Numbered from the stretch's first letter, positions 1 through 5,970 are shown. The stretch: 10,228 bases of DNA from Nostoc sp. CHAB 5834 (GCA_020829485.1 JAIVFU010000189.1:1-10228); one strand, 5' to 3'. Numbers and translations: made by a program. The notes: generated from the sequence alone by a model not told the origin.

Positions 1-150
1 TCGCTGATCTGTCTTGCCTTGCTGGGCGCGCTTGGCGCTCGCATCGGCGGCGCCGACATGGTCAAGCCGACGATCCGCGTGACGTTCTGGGGAGCCTTCG
101 CCATGGCCGCGACCTGGGGGATCGGCGCCCTTGTGGGGCATGCGGTCTAA
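1..150 (+). CDS. VIT1/CCC1-family transporter, C-terminal 49 aa (5' end outside window)
   Basis: Frame 1 is open from the first base to a TAA at 148-150. The 49 residues form two hydrophobic stretches, one around LICLALLGALGARIGG and one around FWGAFAMAATWGIGALVG, joined by a short linker containing DMVKPTIRVT. This pattern (GA-GARxGG, then a polar linker and VTFWGAxAMAxTxGIG) matches what I recall of the C-terminus of bacterial VIT1/CCC1 proteins, inner-membrane transporters of Fe2+/Mn2+. Most of the protein lies upstream of the window, so the metal-binding residues cannot be checked. The gene is convergent with the Crp/Fnr regulator, whose stop is 61 nt away. Family assignment is by recognition of the tail only. 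Confidence 0.7.
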   Translation, partial: SLICLALLGALGARIGGADMVKPTIRVTFWGAFAMAATWGIGALVGHAV

Positions 151-211
151 CTCAAAGGCGCGGCCTGGCCGTTTCCAGAAACTCCCTTTCACGGAAACCA
201 GCACGCCCATC
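151..211. terminator. Convergent intergenic gap with inverted repeats, possible terminator
   Basis: The 61-nt gap between two convergent genes contains CGGCC-T-GGCCG (161-171) and a separate pair GTTTCC (171-176) / GGAAAC (193-198) with a 16-nt loop. Neither is followed by a clear T-run, so a canonical intrinsic terminator is not established. The position between convergent stop codons is the main argument. Confidence 0.25.
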
Positions 212-916
212 TCAGGCGATTTCGTCATAACCCGCCAGAACGCGCATTTTCCGCTGATCGAGAAGGACCACGCTGTGGTCATGGAACGTCATCAGATCTA
301 GCTCGCGAAGCTGTCTGAGCACCCGATTGATATGGATTGCACTGAGGCCAAGGGCATCGGCGAGATCGTTCTGTGTCAACGGGCACTCGAATGTGTTTCC
401 GCTCGCCAGCCCGACAAGACGAAGCCGCTCGCCCAGCTCAATGAAGAAATGCGCGGTTCTTTCAAGGGCGGTCCGGCGCCCGATGCTCGCAAGGTGATCA
501 ACAGTGATCGCTTCGTCGCGCGACACCGACCATAGGATCGCGGCGCCCAAGCGCGGGAACTCGTTGAACATCTGCATGATGCGGCTCGACTCGATGCGAC
601 TGACGACCGCGTCCGTCAAGCTGCTGAAGGCATGGTCGGAGGTCCGCAGCAGCACGCTCCTCATCCCGATGCAATCGCCCGGGAGGGGAAAGGTGATGAT
701 CTGCCGTGCCCCATCATGGAGGACTTTGAAGCTGCATCCCCAGCCGGAGTGCAGGACATAGCCGAAATGGCGCTCGTCGCCCTGACGGACGAGTTCGACA
801 CCGCGTTCGACCGCGAACGGTGCTGCCAAGAGATCATTCAGGCATGCGCTTTCGCGCTCGCTCAACGGCATGAAGGCCGCCAGCTTCTTTGCCAAATGAC
901 TGGATGCCGCTTTCAT
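212..916 (-). CDS. Crp/Fnr-family transcriptional regulator (FixK/Fnr-like, without Fnr cysteines)
   Basis: The 234-aa protein has a cyclic-nucleotide-binding-type beta-roll at about residues 35-115 (including PLPGDCIGMRSVLL), a dimerisation helix, and a winged helix-turn-helix at about 180-205 (LTQNDLADALGLSAIHINRV, the Crp-type HTH with recognition helix SAIHINRVLRQ). Length and order fit the family. No CxxC-type cysteine cluster is present at the N-terminus, so an oxygen-sensing Fe-S cluster as in Fnr is unlikely. The Arg/Ser-Thr-Ala signature that binds cAMP is not evident either, so the ligand is unknown. I chose ATG at 916: the frame is open back to a TTG at 967, but AGGAAA sits 11 nt before the ATG and the core homology begins just after it (HLAKKLAAFMPLSERE). 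The gene is divergent from the small gene at 1126. Family call is firm, regulon unknown. Confidence 0.9.
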   Translation of the reverse strand: MKAASSHLAKKLAAFMPLSERESACLNDLLAAPFAVERGVELVRQGDERHFGYVLHSGWGCSFKVLHDGARQIITFPLPGDCIGMRSVLLRTSDHAFSSLTDAVVSRIESSRIMQMFNEFPRLGAAILWSVSRDEAITVDHLASIGRRTALERTAHFFIELGERLRLVGLASGNTFECPLTQNDLADALGLSAIHINRVLRQLRELDLMTFHDHSVVLLDQRKMRVLAGYDEIA

Positions 917-927
917 CGCCCGGGTTG

Positions 928-933
928 TTTCCT
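928..933 (-). promoter_or_regulatory. Ribosome-binding site for the Crp/Fnr gene
   Basis: AGGAAA on the minus strand lies 11 nt before the ATG at 916, a slightly long spacing. It favours this ATG over the TTG at 967. Confidence 0.45.
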
Positions 934-1031
934 GGAATACTCTGCGACCTGTGAGGGACTGGACCAATGCCTGTGAAGCCGGGGGGCGTTTTCGCAGCTT
1001 GATCTGATATCGCCCAAATTGAATCTCGCGT

Positions 1032-1049
1032 GGCTAATCCAAGTTAGCC
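1032..1049. promoter_or_regulatory. Inverted repeat GGCTAA-N6-TTAGCC in divergent control region, candidate operator
   Basis: Two perfect 6-bp arms (1032-1037 and 1044-1049) flank TCCAAG. The site lies between divergent starts at 916 and 1126, about 115 nt from the first and 77 nt from the second. An 18-bp dyad is a typical size for a dimeric HTH regulator. It does not match the Fnr/FixK consensus TTGAT-N4-ATCAA, so binding by the neighbouring Crp/Fnr protein is only a guess. Confidence 0.4.
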
Positions 1050-1125
1050 CCTCTTCTCAGATTCCGGCCTAGCGTTGGTTCTTAAGCGGCGGGCCTCGCC
1101 CCGGCCGCATCGAGAGAACAACACC

Positions 1126-1374
1126 ATGTCCAAGATTCTAGATCCGCGCGGCGGAGCGGCCGGCTTGGCCGCTCTGTCGATCTGCGAGTCCTTGATCCTC
1201 GCAATGGGTGATCTGAAGATCATGGGCGAGCAGGATGCCATCGGCGTCGTCAAGGATGCGGCCGAGGCCCATCGCGGCAGCGGCGCAACTGAAGATGAGC
1301 GTTCGCTGCACGGTGAGGTCGCGGCCATTCTCGATCAGATCATCGCGGGCGGAAACTCGATCAGGAGGCGTTAG
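1126..1374 (+). CDS. Small conserved-looking hypothetical protein, 82 aa
   Basis: The ATG at 1126 is preceded by a weak GAGAG; the frame is open back to a TTG at 1075, but the protein-like composition begins at MSKILDPRGGAAGLAALSIC. The sequence is predicted mostly helical, with one hydrophobic helix (AALSICESLILAMGDLKI), an acidic-basic middle (EDERSLHGEVAAILDQII) and a basic end (SIRRR). There is no signal peptide or clear membrane segment. I recall similar short proteins in rhizobia and methylobacteria but cannot name a function. Codon third positions are strongly G/C, supporting real coding. It is the first gene of the rightward set and could be expressed with the kinase that starts 99 nt downstream, or separately. 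Confidence 0.7.
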   Translation: MSKILDPRGGAAGLAALSICESLILAMGDLKIMGEQDAIGVVKDAAEAHRGSGATEDERSLHGEVAAILDQIIAGGNSIRRR

Positions 1375-1399
1375 ACCGCAGAACGGCTCAGGTTCGGAG

Positions 1400-1413
1400 C
1401 GCCCTCAAGGGCG
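1400..1413 (+). other. Short hairpin CGCCC-TCAA-GGGCG between genes
   Basis: A 5-bp G/C stem (6 bp if T1405-A1408 pairs) lies in the 99-nt gap between the small gene and the kinase. No T-run follows, so it is a weak attenuator or mRNA-processing candidate, not a proven terminator. Confidence 0.3.
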
Positions 1414-1456
1414 GATGACGTGAGCAACTGGTGTCCGTCACGATTTGTTGGAGTTC

Positions 1457-1463
1457 AAGGAGG
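1457..1463 (+). promoter_or_regulatory. Shine-Dalgarno AAGGAGG deciding the kinase start
   Basis: A strong AAGGAGG sits 10 nt before ATG 1474. The alternative GTG at 1420 lies upstream of this site, so the annotated start is moved to 1474. Confidence 0.65.
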
Positions 1464-1473
1464 GGTGCTCGTT

Positions 1474-2535
1474 ATGCAGAATCAATCCCATAATCGCTTG
1501 GTTCGATCAACGCGGAGGTCCGGCCCGTGTCGTGATCGATATCCGGACGGATTGGAGGTCACCACCTGCCTTCGCTCATCGGAGAACGCCGACGTGAGGC
1601 TGTTCCGCAAGATCGCTGCGCAGAACGTCGAGCGGCTGAGCGTACAACAAAACCAGGTGCTTGGCCTGCTGTTGGCCGGTTATCCGAACAAACATATCGC
1701 GGCCGAACTCAAGATCAGCAAGGGCAGCGTCGCGTATCTGCGCGATGCGATCGCGCGGCAGCTGGGGGCCCACTCATTCGCGGAGATCGTTCACAGCGCG
1801 ATCTGCGGACGCTGCACGATCGGCGACCCTGAGACCGGCGATATTGTGCTGCCGGGTGTGAAGCTGTCATCGGCGGAGCTGTCCCCGGAGGATCTTGTTC
1901 GGTTCGACATGCGCGAAGTGAGCCATCGGCTCAAGAATTTTGCCGCGATTATCCAGTCGATCTGCCACCAGACCGCCCGCAGCACGACATCCGTGGTCGC
2001 GTTCGACAAGATCTTCTCAGCCCGCCTCTCGGCATTCTGCTCATCGCTGGATGCGCTGGTCGCCGGGGACTGGTCGAACATGAGCATGAGGAAGTTGATC
2101 GAGATGCAGCTTTCGCCGTTCGGGCTGCTCGATTGCGATCAGATCTCGGCATCCGGACCCGATCTGGACCTCAAGCCCGCGGCCGCCCATGCCGTTGGCA
2201 TGGCGCTGCACGAACTGGCGACGAACGCTGTAAAATACGGGTCCCTTTCGATAGCGGAAGGCTGCGTGACGATCGCCTGGCGGATGGAGACGCTCGCCGA
2301 GACGGAGGATGTCGTCCTGTCCTGGCAGGAGTCGAACGGCCCGATGGTCGTCGAGCCGACCCACAAGAGCTTCGGTCTTCAGATTATCCAGAAGCTCACC
2401 GCGCTTTCCCTCCACGGGAGCGTGCGACACCAATTCCTGCCCGAAGGCGTTTTCTGGCAGCTCCGCTTCGATTCAAAATTTTTGACCAGCAGTCCCAGTC
2501 AAATCCAGGAGGCCCGCTATGAGCACCGGTGTTGA
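1474..2535 (+). CDS. HWE-family sensor histidine kinase with N-terminal LuxR/GerE-type HTH
   Basis: The 353-aa protein has two parts. Residues about 55-110 look like a LuxR/FixJ-type DNA-binding domain (LSVQQNQVLGLLLAGYPNKHIA, then ELKISKGSVAYLRDAI and an AHSFAEIVHSAI tail). Residues about 145-340 are an HWE kinase: H-box EVSHRLKNFAAIIQSICHQT with phospho-accepting His151, N-box HELATNAVKYGSL with Glu247 and Asn251, the family W-x-E (SWQES, Trp284/Glu286) and a glycine motif SFGLQII. HWE kinases are cytoplasmic enzymes that phosphorylate receivers, often stand-alone ones as found 1-2 kb downstream. No PAS, GAF or membrane segment is visible, so the HTH-like region takes the place of a sensor. 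The stop overlaps the cupin start by 17 nt, so the two are probably cotranscribed. Kinase call is firm; DNA binding is inferred. Confidence 0.9.
   Translation: MQNQSHNRLVRSTRRSGPCRDRYPDGLEVTTCLRSSENADVRLFRKIAAQNVERLSVQQNQVLGLLLAGYPNKHIAAELKISKGSVAYLRDAIARQLGAHSFAEIVHSAICGRCTIGDPETGDIVLPGVKLSSAELSPEDLVRFDMREVSHRLKNFAAIIQSICHQTARSTTSVVAFDKIFSARLSAFCSSLDALVAGDWSNMSMRKLIEMQLSPFGLLDCDQISASGPDLDLKPAAAHAVGMALHELATNAVKYGSLSIAEGCVTIAWRMETLAETEDVVLSWQESNGPMVVEPTHKSFGLQIIQKLTALSLHGSVRHQFLPEGVFWQLRFDSKFLTSSPSQIQEARYEHRC
2507..2512 (+). promoter_or_regulatory. Shine-Dalgarno AGGAGG for the cupin gene, inside the kinase gene
   Basis: A perfect AGGAGG with a 6-nt spacer precedes ATG 2519 and lies within the last codons of the kinase gene. 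It supports efficient, possibly coupled, translation of the cupin. Confidence 0.7.
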
Positions 2536-3004
2536 GAGGATCACGGATATTGGGCCGAAGCTCCAGACATTCGACATCGAACGCGCAACGAAAGAGAACC
2601 GGAACTATCGCTCAGTCGCATGGAGCGGTCGCTATCTGCAGGTGACGTTGATGTCGATCCCAGCCGGTGGCGATATAGGCCTTGAGGCGCATCCCGAGAC
2701 CGATCAGTTCCTCCGTATCGACGCGGGGAAGGGCCGTGTGCAGATGGGGTCTGCAGAGGACAATCTCGACTTTGAGAGCGACGTCTCAGATGGTTGGTGC
2801 ATACTTGTCCCCGCCGGGACATGGCACAACGTCACCAATATTGGGACCGAGCCGATGCAAGTCTACGCGATTTACGCACCTTCTCACCATGCGGCCGATA
2901 AGGTGCAGACGACAGTGGCAGCGGCGGAAGCCGACACAAACGACGATCCGCCCGCGTGGTCGGTTCAGCCGAAACACGCCGCAGATAAGCACGGGCAAGC
3001 CTGA
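2519..3004 (+). CDS. Cupin-domain protein, 161 aa
   Basis: A single cupin barrel occupies about residues 25-125. Motif 1 is degenerate but readable (GGDIGLEAHPETDQFLRIDAG, cut here to its key residues): His58, Glu60 and Gln63 stand where the metal ligands lie, with Glu60 in place of the second histidine of HxH. Motif 2 matches G(X)5PxGxxHxxxN: Gly92, Pro98, Gly100, His103, Asn107. A small mononuclear metal site is therefore plausible. The substrate is unknown; such proteins are often annotated as mannose-6-phosphate-isomerase-like cupins without evidence. The C-terminal 40 residues are Ala/Asp/Lys-rich and probably disordered. There is no signal peptide, so it is likely cytoplasmic. It overlaps the HTH-HWE kinase by 17 nt and has its own strong ribosome-binding site, so the pair may be expressed together. 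Confidence 0.88.
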   Translation: MSTGVERITDIGPKLQTFDIERATKENRNYRSVAWSGRYLQVTLMSIPAGGDIGLEAHPETDQFLRIDAGKGRVQMGSAEDNLDFESDVSDGWCILVPAGTWHNVTNIGTEPMQVYAIYAPSHHAADKVQTTVAAAEADTNDDPPAWSVQPKHAADKHGQA

Positions 3005-3123
3005 TCCGAAGACGATCGCCTGCAAGTTGCGGCAGACCCGCGCTCGAACTTGATGGGGGCATGTCCGCTCGCGTCCTCGGTCCATGCTCTTGAAAACACG
3101 TTGGCGCATCGGCTTCGCCAAGG

Positions 3124-3201
3124 ATGCTCTACAGCCTCTTCACGCCGGCGCTGCGCCAGCAGGTGATCTTCGGAGGAAGCTCCGTGCTGCCCGCGCTATA
3201 A
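3124..3201 (+). CDS. Possible 25-aa small ORF or fragment
   Basis: ATG 3124 to TAA 3199-3201 encodes MLYSLFTPALRQQVIFGGSS plus VLPAL. Nearly every codon ends in G or C, better than the overlapping frame through the same bases, which is why it is listed. There is no clear ribosome-binding site and the peptide is very short. It could be a genuine small protein, a leader peptide for the 78-aa gene 14 nt downstream, or the remnant of a longer gene. Weak evidence only. Confidence 0.2.
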   Translation: MLYSLFTPALRQQVIFGGSSVLPAL

Positions 3202-3215
3202 TCCGAACTGGCGCC

Positions 3216-3452
3216 ATGGCGCTTCAGAGTAGCACCCATTATCGACCTCTGGCCGGCCGCGATCTAACGGACGATGCGGCCGCCCGCATATTCGGCTTGG
3301 ACGCCCTTCCCGATATGGCTCGCGACAAGATCGCCGAGGACGACCATCGCACCTTCGGCTTCGTCATCAGCAACAACCACCGCGTCGTTATCTACAGCGC
3401 CACCGTCGCGCTGATGGGCGGCTGGAAAAACGACGCTGACGTGCACGTCTAG
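3216..3452 (+). CDS. Hypothetical protein, 78 aa
   Basis: From ATG 3216 the frame shows strong G/C third positions through to a TAG at 3450-3452, so it is likely real. The protein (MALQSSTHYRPLAGRDLTDD, then AAARIFGLDALPDMARDKIA and a C-terminal stretch with RTFGFVISNNHRVVIYSATV) is probably a small alpha/beta fold with two beta strands near the end. No known motif was recognised and there is no signal or membrane segment. The frame is open further upstream to ATG 3084 (122 aa), but codon use in 3084-3215 is poor and another frame is better there. The ribosome-binding site is weak for both starts. Its stop overlaps the stop of the convergent response regulator by 4 nt. Confidence 0.6.
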   Translation: MALQSSTHYRPLAGRDLTDDAAARIFGLDALPDMARDKIAEDDHRTFGFVISNNHRVVIYSATVALMGGWKNDADVHV

Positions 3453-3832
3453 GCGACGGGCTCGGGCAAGACGGCCTGCCGCACCGCGGCGACGATCCGC
3501 TCAGCGGGCGAAGGCTTCTCCAGCCAGCCGCCGGTCAGGAATACGGGATGGATCGTCTCATTCTTTTGCGAGCTGCCTGAGAACACGACGAACGGGATGC
3601 CGAGGTCGTTGAGGCGCCGCGCCACCAGATCGCTTGAGCCGTCGAGCAGATCCAAGTCCAGAAGGGCAACGTCGACGCGGTCGGCGACCAGCCAATCCAT
3701 CGCGGCTGCGCAAGACGCCACTGTGGCCATGACGTCGAAACCGGCGTCTGTCAGGATGCCCTCGACGTCCATGGCAATGATCGCCTCGTCTTCGAGGATG
3801 AGGACGCGTGGCCCGCCGGTAGGCCCATCCAT
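3449..3832 (-). CDS. Stand-alone receiver (response regulator) protein, 127 aa
   Basis: This is a single CheY-like receiver domain with no output domain. The acidic patch is ILEDEA (Glu14, Asp15, Glu16), the phospho-acceptor is Asp59 in VALLDLDLLDG, the conserved Ser is Ser85 in FVVFSGSS, and the conserved Lys is Lys106 in WLEKPSP. Such proteins take phosphate from histidine kinases and pass it on or act as sinks; the two HWE kinases here are natural partners, though pairing is inferred. I started at ATG 3832 because the domain begins at once (MDGPTGGPRVLILEDEA). The frame stays open back to 4192, but that extension is antisense to the divergent receiver gene at 3986. A GGAA lies about 10 nt before the ATG. 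The gene is convergent with, and overlaps by 4 nt, the 78-aa gene. Confidence 0.9.
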   Translation of the reverse strand: MDGPTGGPRVLILEDEAIIAMDVEGILTDAGFDVMATVASCAAAMDWLVADRVDVALLDLDLLDGSSDLVARRLNDLGIPFVVFSGSSQKNETIHPVFLTGGWLEKPSPAERIVAAVRQAVLPEPVA

Positions 3833-3985
3833 CTGCGTATTCCGGTAGCACTTCACGGCTCGAAGCCGCTCATCAAAAAAAGATCCTAGCCCTATTCGCA
3901 CTTGCGTAGGGGATTTGTTTCGTTTTTCGTGAAACCATTCCATTCGTGATAGGTTCTTGATGGTTACACCGTCCGAAAGCGCTCC
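3833..3985. promoter_or_regulatory. Divergent control region between two receiver genes
   Basis: This 153-bp A/T-richer spacer must carry promoters for both flanking receiver genes. Visible elements are a short hairpin CGGCT-CGA-AGCCG (3856-3868), an A-tract (about 3874-3881), and two direct copies of TTCGTG spaced 17 bp apart (3926-3931 and 3943-3948). No convincing -35/-10 pair was found on either strand and no EcfG-type GGAAC...CGTT. A shared regulator for both receivers is possible. Confidence 0.4.
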
Positions 3986-4342
3986 ATGGCCAAGCCTGTC
4001 GTCCTTGTCGTCGAAGACGAGCCCATCATTAGGATGAACGCCGTCTCCATCATCGAGGACGCCGGTTTCGACGTCATCGAGGCGACGAATGCCGACGAGG
4101 CCATTGTGTTCCTTGAGACGCGTCCTGATATCTCGATCGTCTTCACGGATATCGAGATGCCCGGCTCCATGGACGGCCTCAAGCTCGCGCATGCAATACG
4201 CAATCGCTGGCCGCCGGTCGTCCTGATCATCGCGTCAGGCCGCGTTACGCCCGGTCCCGACGAGATGCCGACCGAAACCATATTCCTCCGCAAACCCTAC
4301 AGCGAGGCGACCGTCGCCAAGGCGCTTCGGAAGGCGGCCTAA
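3986..4342 (+). CDS. Stand-alone receiver (response regulator) protein, 118 aa
   Basis: This is a lone receiver domain filling the whole protein. Features: VVLVVEDEPIIRMNA with Asp11 and Glu12 (acidic pocket), IVFTDIEMPGSMDGL with phospho-acceptor Asp55, Ser84 in IIASGR, and Lys103 in FLRKPYSEATV. The TDIEMPGSMDGLKLA segment is typical of small alphaproteobacterial receivers that neighbour HWE kinases. It differs clearly from the divergent receiver at 3832, so the two are not a recent duplication. Start ATG 3986 is the only sensible one (MAKPVVLVVEDEP); its ribosome-binding site is weak. The TAA overlaps by 4 nt the TAG of the convergent PAS-HWE kinase. The most likely role is phosphate acceptor or intermediary for that kinase, inferred from position. 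Confidence 0.92.
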   Translation: MAKPVVLVVEDEPIIRMNAVSIIEDAGFDVIEATNADEAIVFLETRPDISIVFTDIEMPGSMDGLKLAHAIRNRWPPVVLIIASGRVTPGPDEMPTETIFLRKPYSEATVAKALRKAA

Positions 4343-5388
4343 TTCGCCAGTTTCGCGACCTTGACGGTGAGCGTCACGATGAGCCCCGCCGGTTCCCATG
4401 CGTAGTCGATCGCGCCGCTGAGTTGTCCTGTGACGCTACGGGCGACGAGTCGGCTGCCGTAGCCGCTGGCTTTCGCAGGCTCGACGCCGGGCCCGCCGCG
4501 CTCCATCCAGACGATCTTGATATCGTCGCCCTCCAAGGAGCCGGACACGTCCAGCGTTCCCTCATCCGACGACAGGGCGCCGTACTTCACCGAGTTGGTC
4601 GCCAGTTCGTGGATGACCAACGCCAGCGTCGTCGCCGCGCCTTCTCCTACGCCCATGCGGGGCACGGCGACGCGGATGCGCCCGCTGAAGGCGCCCATGT
4701 CCTCATATGGAGATAGCAGGATGGACAGCAGGTCACCGAGCAGCGCCGCTGTGCCCTGGTGACCGGGTAGCGGCCGCACCAGGTCGTGGGCCCTGCCCAG
4801 GGACGTCAGCCGGTTCGTGAGGTCCTTCGCCATCTCCGCTGCAGTCGTCGATGAACGGGAAGCGATCTGGGTCAGGCCCGAGGCGATCGCCAACAGGTTC
4901 TTGACCCGATGGCTCATCTCGCCTGCGAGGAGCTCATGGCCCTCCTCGGCCTGCTTGCGTCCGGTCACGTCCAGGAAGATCCCGTACATGTGACCCTTGT
5001 GCATGCCGGAATAGTTCCCCAACCCGCGGGCGGAAATCCAACGGATATCGTCGCCGATCATGATGCGGAAGTCGATTTCGTAAGCGCCCTCTATGCCGCG
5101 CGTCGCGGTGAACGCGGCACGGACACGGTCGCGATCGGCGGGGTGGATGCGTGCCGACAGGTCCTCGAACATGAGGTCCTGTCTTCGCTCCACGGCCCAC
5201 ATCTCGAAGCCCTGCTCGTCCATGACGAACGTGTCCGCCTCGACGTTCCATGACCAAAGCGCAACGCCCGCTGCCTGGATGGCGCGGCGCAGGCTGTCGG
5301 GTGTCCAATGGCTAAACGGCAAGGCAGGCCCCAATCGCGGATTTACGCATGTGACCTGGACACTACACGGGATCGAGGCGGCCTCCAT
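4339..5388 (-). CDS. PAS-domain HWE-family sensor histidine kinase, 349 aa
   Basis: Residues about 31-145 form a PAS_3-type sensor with a PAC-like end (GVALWSWNVEADTF, IHPADRDRVR, MYGIFLDVTGRKQAEE). Residues about 150-345 are an HWE kinase: H-box EMSHRVKNLLAIASGLTQIA with phospho-accepting His160, N-box HELATNSVKYGAL with Glu261 and Asn265, W-x-E in IVWMERGGP (Trp294/Glu296), and a G-box GYGSRLV. There is no signal peptide or transmembrane segment, so it should be a cytoplasmic sensor; the PAS ligand cannot be told. The start ATG 5388 has only AAGG close by, and about 30 residues before the PAS domain are poorly conserved-looking, so a later start is possible. It is convergent with the receiver at 3986, sharing 4 nt at the stops. 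Probable partner of the free receivers. Confidence 0.93.
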   Translation of the reverse strand: MEAASIPCSVQVTCVNPRLGPALPFSHWTPDSLRRAIQAAGVALWSWNVEADTFVMDEQGFEMWAVERRQDLMFEDLSARIHPADRDRVRAAFTATRGIEGAYEIDFRIMIGDDIRWISARGLGNYSGMHKGHMYGIFLDVTGRKQAEEGHELLAGEMSHRVKNLLAIASGLTQIASRSSTTAAEMAKDLTNRLTSLGRAHDLVRPLPGHQGTAALLGDLLSILLSPYEDMGAFSGRIRVAVPRMGVGEGAATTLALVIHELATNSVKYGALSSDEGTLDVSGSLEGDDIKIVWMERGGPGVEPAKASGYGSRLVARSVTGQLSGAIDYAWEPAGLIVTLTVKVAKLAN

Positions 5389-5433
5389 GCGCCTTGCGCA
5401 TCAGCGCGCTAGCATCCCGTCGCGGTACGAGTT

Positions 5434-5454
5434 TTGCCGATCACCTTACGGCAA
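5434..5454. promoter_or_regulatory. Inverted repeat TTGCCG-N9-CGGCAA upstream of the PAS-HWE kinase
   Basis: Perfect 6-bp arms (5434-5439 and 5449-5454) lie 46 nt before the kinase start at 5388, in the range expected for an operator or promoter-proximal site. No regulator can be assigned. Confidence 0.35.
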
Positions 5455-5807
5455 TCGACGTACCTGGATGCAGACGTTCCCAGGGCCGTTGGGCAAACTT
5501 CTGCTGATTGATCGCCAGCCCAGACTGCTGCCGGGAAGCAGACTTTCGAGACGTCCGCAATGGGCCAATCTTGGGCACTCGTCTTGCCGAAGAACCAAGA
5601 GCCGCCCCGGCTAGGAGCACCACAAGAGGTTCGGTCTTGAGGCATAAGGGCCCTCCGACCTCGATTGCCTTGTCCAGGCGGAGCCCACGCGTAGTCGCAC
5701 CGGGGCAGGGCGCTTACCGAAGGTCCAAAGCCGAATCGCGGCAGTCAGGTCGTTGATGCTACTCACAACCGTGGCAGCACGAAGTGACCGATCAGAATGA
5801 GATTGGA

Positions 5808-5827
5808 CGCCCGGCTAGAACCGGGCG
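5808..5827. other. G/C-rich hairpin CGCCCGG-N6-CCGGGCG
   Basis: The 7-bp perfect stem has loop CTAGAA. There is no T-run on either side, so it is not a clear terminator. It may be the end of a decayed mobile element or a REP-like repeat. Confidence 0.35.
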
Positions 5828-5970
5828 CCCGTAGATCGATTGCGGAACTCGACCGACAATCGCGGCAACACTATGCCTCTCTCTTCAACATGCCTCTCTG
5901 CACAACAAGCATCTCTCTCGGTTGTAGATCGGCAACTCGGACATTCCGAGCAGGCGCCAATCCACAGCTA

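Larger units (their letters stand above)
5389..5970. other. 582-bp stretch without an identifiable gene
   Basis: Open frames exist on both strands but none shows coding-like third positions, a ribosome-binding site or a recognisable protein. The stretch holds an inverted repeat (5434-5454), a hairpin (5808-5827), and three similar short motifs ATGCCTCTCT / ATGCCTCTCT / GCATCTCTCTC at 5873, 5890 and 5909. It ends at the TA target of the IS element. It looks like decayed or imported DNA. Confidence 0.55.

Noticed and set aside
917..967. TTG start at 967 for the Crp/Fnr gene
   Set aside because: The ATG at 916 has a ribosome-binding site and agrees with the usual start of the family's conserved part.
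999..1012. TTGAT-N4-TATCG as an Fnr/FixK box
   Set aside because: Only the left half fits; the right half has two clear mismatches to ATCAA.
3833..4192. 120-residue N-terminal extension of the minus-strand receiver protein
   Set aside because: It is exactly antisense to the divergent receiver gene at 3986 and to the promoter region; the receiver domain itself begins at the ATG at 3832.
1..5388. EcfG-type general-stress promoters (GGAAC-N16/17-CGTT)
   Set aside because: GGAAC occurs several times, mostly inside genes, but never with a correctly spaced CGTT upstream of a start.
5093..5645. Open frames on both strands (5093-5614 plus, 5409-5645 minus)
   Set aside because: They run antisense to the PAS-HWE kinase or through non-coding DNA, lack ribosome-binding sites and coding-like third positions, and give no recognisable protein.
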